Shown piece by piece: positions 1 through 6,128 of a DNA stretch of 7,735 nucleotides. A program made the translations under genes and the position numbers. The stretch lies in contig CAJTQE010000072.1 in assembly GCA_910578655.1 (NCBI GenBank), positions 1 to 7,735 on the forward strand, in the 5' to 3' direction. Source of the DNA: an uncultured Christensenella sp. Lineage in GTDB: Bacteria; Bacillota; Clostridia; Christensenellales; Borkfalkiaceae. Below the pieces are notes generated by a model that was given only the letters and a program-made list of their open reading frames with translations, ran no database searches and was not told where the DNA came from. How positions within the stretch are numbered: the stretch's first letter is position 1; every line of letters begins with the position of its first letter.

Positions 1-1361
1 CGTTTACCATTTGGACCAATTAACGGCATTATAACTTCATAAAGATTTCCGTATTCATTTTGTCCTTTTGGTTTCATTGGAAATTTATTGATATTATAAT
101 AAATTGCTTCAATAAGTTCCTCTGCATTCTCTAAATTATAACCTAAAGCCAATTCAAAAGCTTGTGATTTATTAGGCTGTCTATCAGGATTCAACGCATA
201 TTTAGTAAATTTTTCTTCAGGAATAACAGCATTTTCATAGTTAGGAAGTAAATTCATAGTAACCTCATTAGTATTTTTCAACTTTGCGTTAATTATACTC
301 TTATTTTTATTATTTTGCAAATTATTTTCATCAACAAATTTCTTTTTCCATTGCATATAAGACATATCATTGGGGACTTCGATGTAATTTCCATTTTTAT
401 CCCTAGCAGCACGATAACTTTTGATATCATTATCGGTATCTTCGGGGACGATATCACAACGGCAATTGGGATGGAACGGCGGTGCGGTAACACCAACCTC
501 GTATAAATCCATTGGGATTTTTTCGCCCTCACGATATCCGCAATCTGAGCATGTATCTCTGTCAAAAGTAGCTGATACACTGAAATATTTAACACCTAAT
601 TCCTTGAACGCATCTTTTTGGCTTTCAGTCGCAAAAAACGCTGATTCGGTCATAACTAAACGCCCGGCTTTGTACTTGGAAACGTTAAAGTCACTTGAAA
701 TTTTATTAATTAACTTTTGTGAATCATCACCGCGAATTAAAGCTTGTACGAAATCAGTATTTAATTTTTGTACCAATTCGGCACGATGCTGCCCCCAAAC
801 ACGTCTTGAAAAATCCAAACCATCTGACGCCCACGGCTTACTAAGTATTTTTTTTATTTTATCTGCGTCCAAAATTGCAAATGAGCTTGTAACACCGGTG
901 CCTTTTTGCAATTCAAAAATGGTTTGGTAATAACCATCTTCATAAATTTGCCGTGTTAAATTATCTAAACCATCAACTTCGTTACCAATTAAATTTTCAA
1001 CCTGTTGCTGCATTTGCAGTTTCAACGCTTCAAGCCTTGTTACACGGTAACGAATTGAAGCGTTTTCTAACTCTTTCGCCCACTGATTGGAATAATTTAA
1101 TGTTTTACCCTTTTCAATATATTCTGCAACGTCCCAACGAAATTCTTTTAATTGACGTGAATTTAATAGCTTTTTGGCTTCAAATAAATCCAGCTCATTA
1201 TTTTTTGCGAAACGCTGATAAAATGCTTCAATCTCCTTTTGCACGCTCACAGCGGCTTTGTTATATTGCTCGGATAAATTGTGATAGAACTCAATGCCTT
1301 TGTTGAGCTGTTGGGCTTGCAATAAATCAAAACGCTTTTGCCAATATTCTTTGTTTTTCAC
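1..1361 (-). CDS. Phage minor head protein (SPP1 gp7 / MuF family) with C-terminal DUF6883-like domain; 3' end off window
   Basis: Minor capsid/head morphogenesis protein that in SPP1-like phages is carried inside the procapsid and binds the portal. The frame is open from GTG at 1361 to the window edge (453 full codons). Residues 1-150 are helical and charged. The MuF core runs from about 190 to 305 and ends with CSDC (271-274) and the family signature HPNCRC (297-302). Residues 330-345 (VPNDMSYMQWKKKF) are a typical MuF tail. After a polar linker a second domain starts at about 371, with LLPNYENAVIPEEKFTKYAL, then EYGNLYEV and LIGPNGK near the edge; this matches my memory of the DUF6883 consensus. 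GTG is chosen because it lies 17 bases after the portal stop, follows a GGGCGGTGG stretch that can serve as RBS, and no other start precedes it. An 8-A run in the middle does not break the frame. The MuF call is firm; the tail's function is unknown. Confidence 0.88.
   Translation of the reverse strand, partial: MKNKEYWQKRFDLLQAQQLNKGIEFYHNLSEQYNKAAVSVQKEIEAFYQRFAKNNELDLFEAKKLLNSRQLKEFRWDVAEYIEKGKTLNYSNQWAKELENASIRYRVTRLEALKLQMQQQVENLIGNEVDGLDNLTRQIYEDGYYQTIFELQKGTGVTSSFAILDADKIKKILSKPWASDGLDFSRRVWGQHRAELVQKLNTDFVQALIRGDDSQKLINKISSDFNVSKYKAGRLVMTESAFFATESQKDAFKELGVKYFSVSATFDRDTCSDCGYREGEKIPMDLYEVGVTAPPFHPNCRCDIVPEDTDNDIKSYRAARDKNGNYIEVPNDMSYMQWKKKFVDENNLQNNKNKSIINAKLKNTNEVTMNLLPNYENAVIPEEKFTKYALNPDRQPNKSQAFELALGYNLENAEELIEAIYYNINKFPMKPKGQNEYGNLYEVIMPLIGPNGK
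255..268 (-). promoter_or_regulatory. Possible internal RBS and ATG start of a free DUF6883-like product
   Basis: GAGG (about 266..263) lies 5 bases before ATG 257..255, in the same frame as the minor head protein. The ATG is residue 369, two residues before the DUF6883-like domain begins. Together with the promoter-like element just upstream this could give a separate short protein that starts exactly at the domain boundary. Confidence 0.35.
292..320 (-). promoter_or_regulatory. Possible internal promoter in front of the DUF6883-like domain
   Basis: On the minus strand TTGCAA (320..315, 4 of 6 matches to TTGACA) is followed after exactly 17 bases by a perfect TATAAT (297..292). A start near 285 would lie about 28 bases before the internal ATG at 257. 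Seen in sequence; promoter activity is inference, and AT-rich DNA gives TATAAT by chance. Confidence 0.35.
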
Positions 1362-1378
1362 AAAACCACCGCCCGATT

Positions 1379-2806
1379 CTAAAAGCTATTGGTATTAATA
1401 TAAGCGGCGGTTTGCTCTGATTTTTCAGCTTTAACGCGCTCCAATTCTTTTTTCGGGTCGTCTATCCACGGATGGTTGGCAACACAAGTTTCTTCGGAAA
1501 TAATTCCTACCGAATTTTTGATATCAGCTATAACTTGGCTTTCATTGACAATTGTGTCTTTGTTAAAAATTATTTCGACTTGCTCGCCGTCAAAATTGCC
1601 CTGATTCGTGTTTGCCAAATGTGCATTAATAAACCATAGCAAATTTTCAAAACCAGCCTCAAACTCGATTTCCATTGCATTAGCGTCCATGTTTATATCG
1701 TTGAAAATGGATTTAATATTCATTTCGTTGGGAGTACTTCCGCTTCGTAATTCAGCGGCATCATAACCTTTTGCATTTGAAATTAATTCCTTCTTCATCA
1801 ACTCAACAATGGCTTTATAATTTTCACTATTAACTTCAATATGCAAGGTTTCAAGTCCGCCGTCACTGAAAAATTTAACTGCACCGTAGGTAGCTAAATT
1901 TTGACGGAACTCACCTAAATTTTCACCCTCATAATTTTTCAAAACAAAAATCGTACTGCGGATATCTTCTTCCATATTATTTTGGAAGTTACTCAGCATC
2001 GTGTTTATTGCGTCTTGCAACGATTTTGTATTGCGAATCAGAGGTATTTCCATGTAGTTGTATTTAAACGGAATCAGCGGGATTTTCGCCCAGTTATAAC
2101 CGTTTTCATTAATTTTCAAATAAAATTCTTTTGGATTTTCAATGTCGGCAATTAAAACACCATTGTTGAGCGTATAATATTCAATGCCGTCTGACTTATA
2201 AATTTCGACTTTCTCAACAATATTTTGCTGTCCATTGCTGTATTCGATTACCTCATAAACCCGCACGGCATAATCTAATTTTGTATGCTCGGAATCTTTC
2301 CAAAACGGCAAGATTTCATACGGAGCAAAGCGTTTAAAACAAAATTCGCCGTTTTCATTGTAGTAAATATAAAGCCAACCTACGCCACCATTTAAACAAT
2401 CAACTGTTAAGGCTTTGAACGTACGCAAAAAGTTTTTATCAAAGATTTTGTTCAACGCCATAACATAAGCTTCATTCTCACTTTTAAAAGTTATAGGCTG
2501 ACTGACCAAAAAATTTACTTTTTGTGTTACAACCTTTTCGTACTGATTATCGACTATTTTATTATTGGGCAAGTTTTCAACTTCAACCAGCTTGCCATCT
2601 GCACCTATTGCCGTACGTTTGCGGCGTAAAATATCGTGATAGCCACTGTAATATCTGTCGCCAATAATCTGTTCTGTTCGTTTTGGACTTGATTTCCATT
2701 TCATAATTTCGTTTTGCAAGTAATCTTTATCCGATACAATCTTTTTTGCGCTATTTGTTATAAACTGCTTAAAAAAATCTGTTAAATTTGGCGGTTCAAA
2801 AAACAT
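1379..2806 (-). CDS. Phage portal protein, SPP1 gp6-like
   Basis: Portal protein: the dodecameric ring at the capsid vertex through which DNA is packaged and ejected and to which terminase docks. At 475 residues it has the usual length of the SPP1 gp6-like family. Residues 50-107 contain RYYSGYHDILRRKR and then the family stretch NNKIVDNQYEKVV...FLVSQPITF, typical of the N-terminal part. The C-terminal region from about 410 (VEIIFNKD, then GIISEETCVANHPWIDDPKKE) is the usual end of gp6-like portals, followed by a charged tail. ATG 2806..2804 is preceded by a strong AAGGAGGT (2820..2813) at 6 bases, which settles the start. It lies between terL and the MuF gene, the standard order. A 133-bp palindrome separates it from terL; the MuF gene follows after 17 bases. 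Confidence 0.93.
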   Translation of the reverse strand: MFFEPPNLTDFFKQFITNSAKKIVSDKDYLQNEIMKWKSSPKRTEQIIGDRYYSGYHDILRRKRTAIGADGKLVEVENLPNNKIVDNQYEKVVTQKVNFLVSQPITFKSENEAYVMALNKIFDKNFLRTFKALTVDCLNGGVGWLYIYYNENGEFCFKRFAPYEILPFWKDSEHTKLDYAVRVYEVIEYSNGQQNIVEKVEIYKSDGIEYYTLNNGVLIADIENPKEFYLKINENGYNWAKIPLIPFKYNYMEIPLIRNTKSLQDAINTMLSNFQNNMEEDIRSTIFVLKNYEGENLGEFRQNLATYGAVKFFSDGGLETLHIEVNSENYKAIVELMKKELISNAKGYDAAELRSGSTPNEMNIKSIFNDINMDANAMEIEFEAGFENLLWFINAHLANTNQGNFDGEQVEIIFNKDTIVNESQVIADIKNSVGIISEETCVANHPWIDDPKKELERVKAEKSEQTAAYINTNSF

Positions 2807-2829
2807 TTTTTTACCTCCTTATTTTACTT

Positions 2830-2962
2830 AAAACCTTTACTTTTTCTTTGAAAAGAAAAAGTAAAACAAAAAGAAACTTTAACTAAAAAATATCTGCGCA
2901 CGCGCAGATATTTTTTTATTAAAGTTCTTTTGTTTCTTTTCTTTCAAGAAAAGAAAGGTTTT
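2830..2962. repeat. 133-bp three-hairpin palindromic element between terL and portal
   Basis: The ends AAAACCTTT (2830-2838) and AAAGGTTTT (2954-2962) are reverse complements. Inside lie three perfect stem-loops: 2836-2849/2852-2865 (14 bp), 2885-2899/2902-2916 (15 bp, GC-rich core) and 2933-2943/2946-2956 (11 bp). ACTTTAA (2876-2882) also pairs with TTAAAGT (2919-2925). So the whole element can fold as one long cruciform or as three separate hairpins. The right end is 2 bases from the terL stop. It may be a MITE- or REP-like insertion; I see no clear target duplication. Confidence 0.75.
2885..2917. terminator. Central hairpin able to act as bidirectional terminator
   Basis: Arms AAAAAATATCTGCGC and GCGCAGATATTTTTT form a 15-bp perfect stem with a GC-rich top and a T run on the 3' side of either strand. 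On the minus strand it would stop or weaken transcription from terL into the portal gene, lowering portal dose relative to terminase, unless antitermination operates. Confidence 0.55.
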
Positions 2963-2964
2963 CA

Positions 2965-4221
2965 TCACTTAAAAGATGTAGTTGCACCACGTAGGATATC
3001 TTCCATAGCATAGCGCATTGCATCCATTAAATGATTAAATTCGTCAATAGGACAATTAATTTGTTGCCCAAATTTATCCTTGTCCCAACTGTAATTTGCG
3101 ATTTCAGTCAAGAAATTTGTGCAGCGTGGATGAATAATAATCTTGTAATCTTGAATGCCGTCAATGCCAAATAAAATACTGTCTTGACCTTTTCGCGCCG
3201 GGCGTACTCGGTACATTCCTAAAAACCGTAGCCGCTCAATACTTTTTGGCTCGGCACTGTCGGCAACAATTTTTTCTTTGCGATAGCCTAATTTTTCAAT
3301 ATCAGCATAAATTTGTTCGTTGCTCATGCCTTTTTTGTACAGTTCATCAAAAACATAAATTTCTTTGTTTTTCTTGCTCACCATACCGCAAAATAATGCC
3401 GTCGGGTCATTTGTATAACCAAAGTCCAATCCGAACGCACTACGTATATCAAGAATTTTTTTAACTTCGTCCAAATCAAAATTTTTTTCTTCAAAGTTCT
3501 CAAATATTAGCCCATCGACCGCACCCCAGTTGCCTAATCCTGCCACATTGTACCGGCGCGGATTATTTTTCTTCATGTCCTCAAATAATTTCAAATCGGC
3601 TTCGTCCAACCACTCATTGCACTTATAATTGGTTGTCATTGCCAAAACATTATCACTTGGATTGTCAAAAAATCTTTTTTTCAGCCAATGCCGATTATTC
3701 CAGGGATTGAATGTAATCGTAACGCGCTTCCATAATCCCGGCGGAAGCTTACCACGAATACATTCGTCCAAGTAATCAAAATCATCCTCTTTCGTGATTT
3801 CGTAAGCTTCCTCGCACCAAAGAAAACATATTGCTCCGGTCTCAACGGATATCGACGTAAGCTTTAGCGGGTCATCTAATCCACGAAATAAAATCTTTTG
3901 CCCGGTATATTTATAAACCAGCTCCAACGGATTTACTTTCGCGCTCCACCACTTTTCAACATGTAATCGTTGTATTGCCCATTTTAAATCGGCATAGCAA
4001 CTATCGCGCAATGTTCGTTCGGTTTTTCGTACGACTAACGCATTCGCACCTAGATGTCTCATAATTTTTACTATATGCCATAACGCTGTCGTTTTTAATT
4101 TTTTGCTTGCACGACTTCCTTTGCAAACTACATAGCGCTTTTTTGTACGCCAAAATTCTTTATAGCCTCTGCCAATTATATCTTTTGCATATATTTTTTC
4201 AGCTTTCTTTTTACGCTTCAT
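2965..4221 (-). CDS. terL: Phage terminase large subunit (ATPase-nuclease)
   Basis: Packaging motor: hydrolyses ATP to push DNA through the portal and cuts the concatemer. It is 418 residues from ATG 4221. Numbering from that ATG, the Walker A-like loop is GSRASKKLKT (about 35-44), Walker B is ICFLWCEEA (131-139), and TFNPWNNRHW (170-179) is the conserved coupling motif. The RNase H-fold nuclease begins at GLDFGYTNDP (about 264-273), with further acidic residues in VADSAEP and in the C-terminal DEFNHLMDAMRYA. An in-frame TTG one codon upstream (4224) is possible, but GGTGA at 6 bases favours the ATG. It overlaps terS by 11 bases, implying translational coupling. The Walker A lacks the classical GK[ST] end, which I believe occurs in PBSX/Terminase_3-type enzymes. 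Function is firm. Confidence 0.95.
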   Translation of the reverse strand: MKRKKKAEKIYAKDIIGRGYKEFWRTKKRYVVCKGSRASKKLKTTALWHIVKIMRHLGANALVVRKTERTLRDSCYADLKWAIQRLHVEKWWSAKVNPLELVYKYTGQKILFRGLDDPLKLTSISVETGAICFLWCEEAYEITKEDDFDYLDECIRGKLPPGLWKRVTITFNPWNNRHWLKKRFFDNPSDNVLAMTTNYKCNEWLDEADLKLFEDMKKNNPRRYNVAGLGNWGAVDGLIFENFEEKNFDLDEVKKILDIRSAFGLDFGYTNDPTALFCGMVSKKNKEIYVFDELYKKGMSNEQIYADIEKLGYRKEKIVADSAEPKSIERLRFLGMYRVRPARKGQDSILFGIDGIQDYKIIIHPRCTNFLTEIANYSWDKDKFGQQINCPIDEFNHLMDAMRYAMEDILRGATTSFK

Positions 4222-4627
4222 CAATTATCACCAATGGCGTATCATAATTTAATTCAATATCCCATTTATCTTTCCAACGCTCACGATTGCGATTTTTTAG
4301 CCATAACACCATTGCTCCAACATTGCCTTTTATAAATTTGCGATATTTTGTAACCGAACCATCTGGTTCAATTTTTTCTTCAACAACAAAAAAAACTACA
4401 GCATGTTTAAATACGGCATTTTCAACAATTTCATTAGCGGGCATTTTACCTTCTTCAACGGCTTTTTTGAGTTCTTGGCTTTTAGCTAACCAACGGTAAA
4501 ATGTGGTTTTGTTAATCCCTATTTTATCTTTTGTTATTTGCTCAATTGTTAAACCATCTCTTAGCCAATGTTTAATACGTATTAAGTTACATTCTTCAAT
4601 CCATTCATTAAATTTTTCGGATACCAC
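4211..4627 (-). CDS. terS: Phage terminase small subunit
   Basis: DNA-recognition subunit that marks the phage genome for packaging and delivers it to TerL. It is 138 residues. An N-terminal helix-turn-helix lies at about 15-50 (HWLRDGLTIEQITKDKIGIN, then KTTFYRWLAKS). A central oligomerisation-type region follows, and the C-terminal stretch LWLKNRNRERWKDK (109-121) is typical of Bacillota phage small terminases. The only canonical start is GTG 4627, preceded by AAGGTGG at about 7 bases. The frame stays open 48 codons further upstream without ATG, GTG or TTG. First gene of the packaging operon; the 9-bp tandem repeat and control region lie immediately upstream. Confidence 0.88.
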   Translation of the reverse strand: MVSEKFNEWIEECNLIRIKHWLRDGLTIEQITKDKIGINKTTFYRWLAKSQELKKAVEEGKMPANEIVENAVFKHAVVFFVVEEKIEPDGSVTKYRKFIKGNVGAMVLWLKNRNRERWKDKWDIELNYDTPLVIIDEA

Positions 4628-4650
4628 ATTTTTACCACCTTTTTTTATAG

Positions 4651-4668
4651 CGTTGCATTCGTTGCATT
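4651..4668. repeat. Perfect 9-bp tandem repeat upstream of terS
   Basis: CGTTGCATT occurs twice head to tail, 24 bases before the terS start. DNA next to terS often holds the packaging recognition site, and TerS usually binds short direct repeats. Assignment as pac or cosB is inference; it could also be an operator. Confidence 0.45.
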
Positions 4669-4701
4669 TTTTAATATCAATTTTGTCTCTATGCTCAATA
4701 A

Positions 4702-4730
4702 AAAAGCAAAACCATTTAGGTTTTGCTTTT
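4702..4730. terminator. Intrinsic terminator in the leader before terS
   Basis: AAAAGCAAAACC (4702-4713) pairs perfectly with GGTTTTGCTTTT (4719-4730) around the 5-base loop ATTTA. The minus-strand transcript continues with six U in all, so it would stop transcripts coming from the ArpU-like gene and from the promoter region just upstream. It can also work on the plus strand. Confidence 0.65.
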
Positions 4731-4777
4731 AAAAGCTTCTCTCTTTTTTTCCAAAACAGGCAAACTTTATTTCACAA

Positions 4778-4783
4778 ATTATA
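4778..4783 (-). promoter_or_regulatory. Candidate activator-dependent late promoter -10 (TATAAT)
   Basis: Perfect TATAAT on the minus strand with no usable -35 at normal spacing. With a start near 4771 the inverted repeat spans about -36 to -82, the usual place for an activator. This would be the late promoter for terS-terL-portal-MuF. Inference from spacing only. Confidence 0.4.
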
Positions 4784-4806
4784 CCTATCGTGGTTATGGC
4801 AAGTAT

Positions 4807-4853
4807 ATAGAAGCAGTACTTCTAACGGAAGTCTGCGGAAGTACTGCTTCTAT
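4807..4853. promoter_or_regulatory. Operator-like inverted repeat upstream of the packaging genes
   Basis: ATAGAAGCAGTACTTC (4807-4822) and GAAGTACTGCTTCTAT (4838-4853) are perfect 16-bp inverted arms separated by 15 bases. The spacer adds a third copy: on the minus strand GCAGTACTTCC (4847..4837) is followed directly by GCAGACTTCCG (4836..4826), and an inverted copy lies at 4813-4822. Each arm is itself nearly palindromic (AGAAG-CAGTA-CTTCT). Such phased boxes beside an ArpU-type gene suggest its binding site. A structured RNA leader is the alternative. Confidence 0.5.
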
Positions 4854-4860
4854 TATACCA
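4852..4860 (-). promoter_or_regulatory. Extended -10 promoter element (TGGTATAAT), upstream copy
   Basis: Minus strand TGGTATAAT matches the extended -10 consensus TGnTATAAT perfectly. No good -35 is visible. The start would fall at about 4845, inside the inverted repeat, so a protein bound there would block this promoter. Confidence 0.45.
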
Positions 4861-4896
4861 GTTTAGCACATATAAGCGTAACATTTGTAACGACTT

Positions 4897-5292
4897 TTAC
4901 CGTCTTTTCAAGAACCTATGGCAACTCATCTTAACGGAACTTGCGGTATTTCCACCACCAATTTCTTTCGCAACATCACGCCAATTTTTACACTCAATGA
5001 ATCTTAACTTAAAAATCAATCTGATAAAACAATCATCAATGTTATTAATAAACGCCATAATTTTTCTTTTCTCATACAATCTTTTGGCAATATTTTTTTT
5101 CAATGTACGTTCCAAGTCTATGATTGTTGCAACATTTTCAGCAATCGGGTCGTATATTACTGAAATTGCAAAAGGCATTCCATTTATTTTCGTCGTCTTT
5201 ACGCCAATATTCCATAGCATACGCAACAGCTTTTTATCGTGCTTAATTTCCTCGCTCAAATAATAAACTTCGGACAATTCTTTTAATGTCAT
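4897..5292 (-). CDS. ArpU/DUF1492-like phage late transcription regulator (sigma-region-4-like HTH)
   Basis: Probable regulator of late phage transcription. It is 131 residues from ATG 5292, which has AAGGAG at 7 bases; the frame is open 18 codons further upstream but without an RBS. Residues 1-80 are helical and charged, with an ERTLKKNIAKRLYEKRK helix. Residues 85-130 (DCFIRLIFKLRFIECKNWRDVAKEIGG, then SSVKMSCHRFLKRR) have the pattern of sigma-70 region 4: a hydrophobic helix, a W-x-D/E-I/V-A turn and a basic recognition helix. ArpU, DUF1492 and RinA-type proteins share this form and lie just upstream of terS, as here. The operator-like inverted repeat and two TATAAT elements begin about 40 bases after its stop. 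It could instead be called a small phage sigma factor; the two are hard to separate by eye. Confidence 0.75.
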   Translation of the reverse strand: MTLKELSEVYYLSEEIKHDKKLLRMLWNIGVKTTKINGMPFAISVIYDPIAENVATIIDLERTLKKNIAKRLYEKRKIMAFINNIDDCFIRLIFKLRFIECKNWRDVAKEIGGGNTASSVKMSCHRFLKRR

Positions 5293-5397
5293 TGTCTCAC
5301 TCCTTATACATTGTTGTCTAAATAATCTTACAATGACGTAAAGCAAATCTTCCAGTACAAAATTAGTTAAAAAATTTATTTGTGTTTTTGGCTTTTA

Positions 5398-5467
5398 TTT
5401 AGGTTTAAAGGATTTTTTTTAGCGGGAGATTATCAAATCCCGCTAAAAAAAATTCCCTAAACCTAAA
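5398..5467. terminator. 70-bp palindrome with terminator core between the HTH gene and the ArpU-like gene
   Basis: Core arms of 8 T plus AGCGGGA (5413-5427) and TCCCGCT plus 8 A (5438-5452) form a perfect 15-bp stem with a 10-base loop. Beyond a short mismatch the outer arms TTTAGGTTTA (5398-5407) and TAAACCTAAA (5458-5467) also pair. It can end transcription on either strand. The core carries the TTAGCGGG box found elsewhere in this window. Confidence 0.65.
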
Positions 5468-5471
5468 AATC

Positions 5472-5492
5472 TGACATTGACTTGACTCTGAC
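5472..5492. repeat. TGAC x4 repeat cluster, copy 1
   Basis: TGAC occurs at 5472, 5478, 5483 and 5489, with periods of 6, 5 and 6 bases. A matching cluster lies at 6079-6100. Both sit in gaps next to a TTAGCGGG box; probable protein-binding sites, function unknown. Confidence 0.4.
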
Positions 5493-5531
5493 TCTTAACA
5501 AAAACAATTAAATTTAAATATTTTACTTGCC

Positions 5532-5972
5532 CTATTCTGATAAATTCCCTATGCAATTTACACAATCAGCTAGTGGGCAATTAAAACACAACTTTGATTT
5601 TTCTTCTGGACTCATTGCTATATATTGGTCGTTAGTTATACCCCAAACTTCCCAAAGCATTGTCTTAGTCCGTTTTTCCGGTATACCATCTTTTTTGATT
5701 TTTTCTCTCGCTAACTTTATTGCAACCTCAGTTGTATTTAACCTTTTCGCACACTCTTTAAGCGTTAATTTCTCGTCCGTATATTGTTTTATCAGCTTTA
5801 ATTCTTTTATGTGCCAACTTTTCCTAAGCTTTTTGGTTTTGTCCAACCCCAACTTACCCGCTCTTAATTTCACAGTCGCATAAGTTTTATTTAACAGCTT
5901 TGCACATTCTTCCAATGGAAAATCTTGCTTAACATATTCCCTAAGCCATGTATCTTCTATTGGTGTCCACAT
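5532..5972 (-). CDS. Double Myb/SANT-like HTH protein with C-terminal four-cysteine cluster
   Basis: Probable DNA-binding regulator; I know no named homologue. It is 146 residues. ATG 5972 is preceded by TAAGGGGGAT at about 8 bases. Two related HTH repeats are visible: residues 2-43 (WTPIEDTWLREYV, then LEECAKLLNKTYATVKLRAG) and 53-95 (WHIKELKLIKQY, then LKECAKRLNTTEVAIKLARE). Each starts with the W and acidic helix of Myb/SANT or GcrA-like folds. The tail has CFNCPLADCVNC, giving C129, C132, C137 and C140 (C-x2-C-x4-C-x2-C), which could hold zinc or an iron-sulfur cluster. It lies between the replication gene and the ArpU-like gene, with the palindrome at 5398-5467 after it and a TGAC cluster about 110 bases before it. 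An early or middle gene regulator is likely; its targets are unknown. Confidence 0.75.
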   Translation of the reverse strand: MWTPIEDTWLREYVKQDFPLEECAKLLNKTYATVKLRAGKLGLDKTKKLRKSWHIKELKLIKQYTDEKLTLKECAKRLNTTEVAIKLAREKIKKDGIPEKRTKTMLWEVWGITNDQYIAMSPEEKSKLCFNCPLADCVNCIGNLSE

Positions 5973-6078
5973 ATATTAAAATCCCCCTTATTTTTTTCGT
6001 CATTTTTTTATGTATCGCTTGATTTCTTCCTACTCATTTTTTTGGTTTATGTCTAACTGTTCTGCAAATTTATTTTTT

Positions 6079-6100
6079 TGACTTTGACAATGACTTTGAC
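6079..6100. repeat. TGAC x4 repeat cluster, copy 2
   Basis: TGAC occurs at 6079, 6085, 6091 and 6097 with a strict 6-base period; the 10-mer TGACTTTGAC is present twice, 2 bases apart. It lies upstream of the double-HTH gene and near the box CCCGCTAA at 6112-6119. Operator-like. Confidence 0.45.
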
Positions 6101-6128
6101 CTCTAACCAAGCCCGCTAAATAATTTTT

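Noticed and set aside
835..860. Programmed frameshift at the 8-A run in the minor head gene
   Set aside because: The zero frame remains open and matches MuF on both sides; alternative frames close quickly, so no shift is needed.
421..1306. Plus-strand open frames at 421-930 and 953-1306 and a minus frame at 293-595
   Set aside because: They overlap the minor head protein, whose frame shows clear MuF motifs; these have no RBS or recognisable domains and are shadows.
4222..4224. TTG as the terL start
   Set aside because: GGTGA would be only 3 bases away; ATG 4221 has better spacing and is the commoner codon.
4503..4934. Plus-strand frame of 143 codons
   Set aside because: Crosses terS, the leader terminator, the inverted repeat and the end of the ArpU-like gene; low-complexity F/L/S-rich translation typical of a shadow.
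5293..5346. 18-codon N-terminal extension of the ArpU-like protein
   Set aside because: No RBS before the upstream start, whereas ATG 5292 has AAGGAG at 7 bases; the extension is not family-like.
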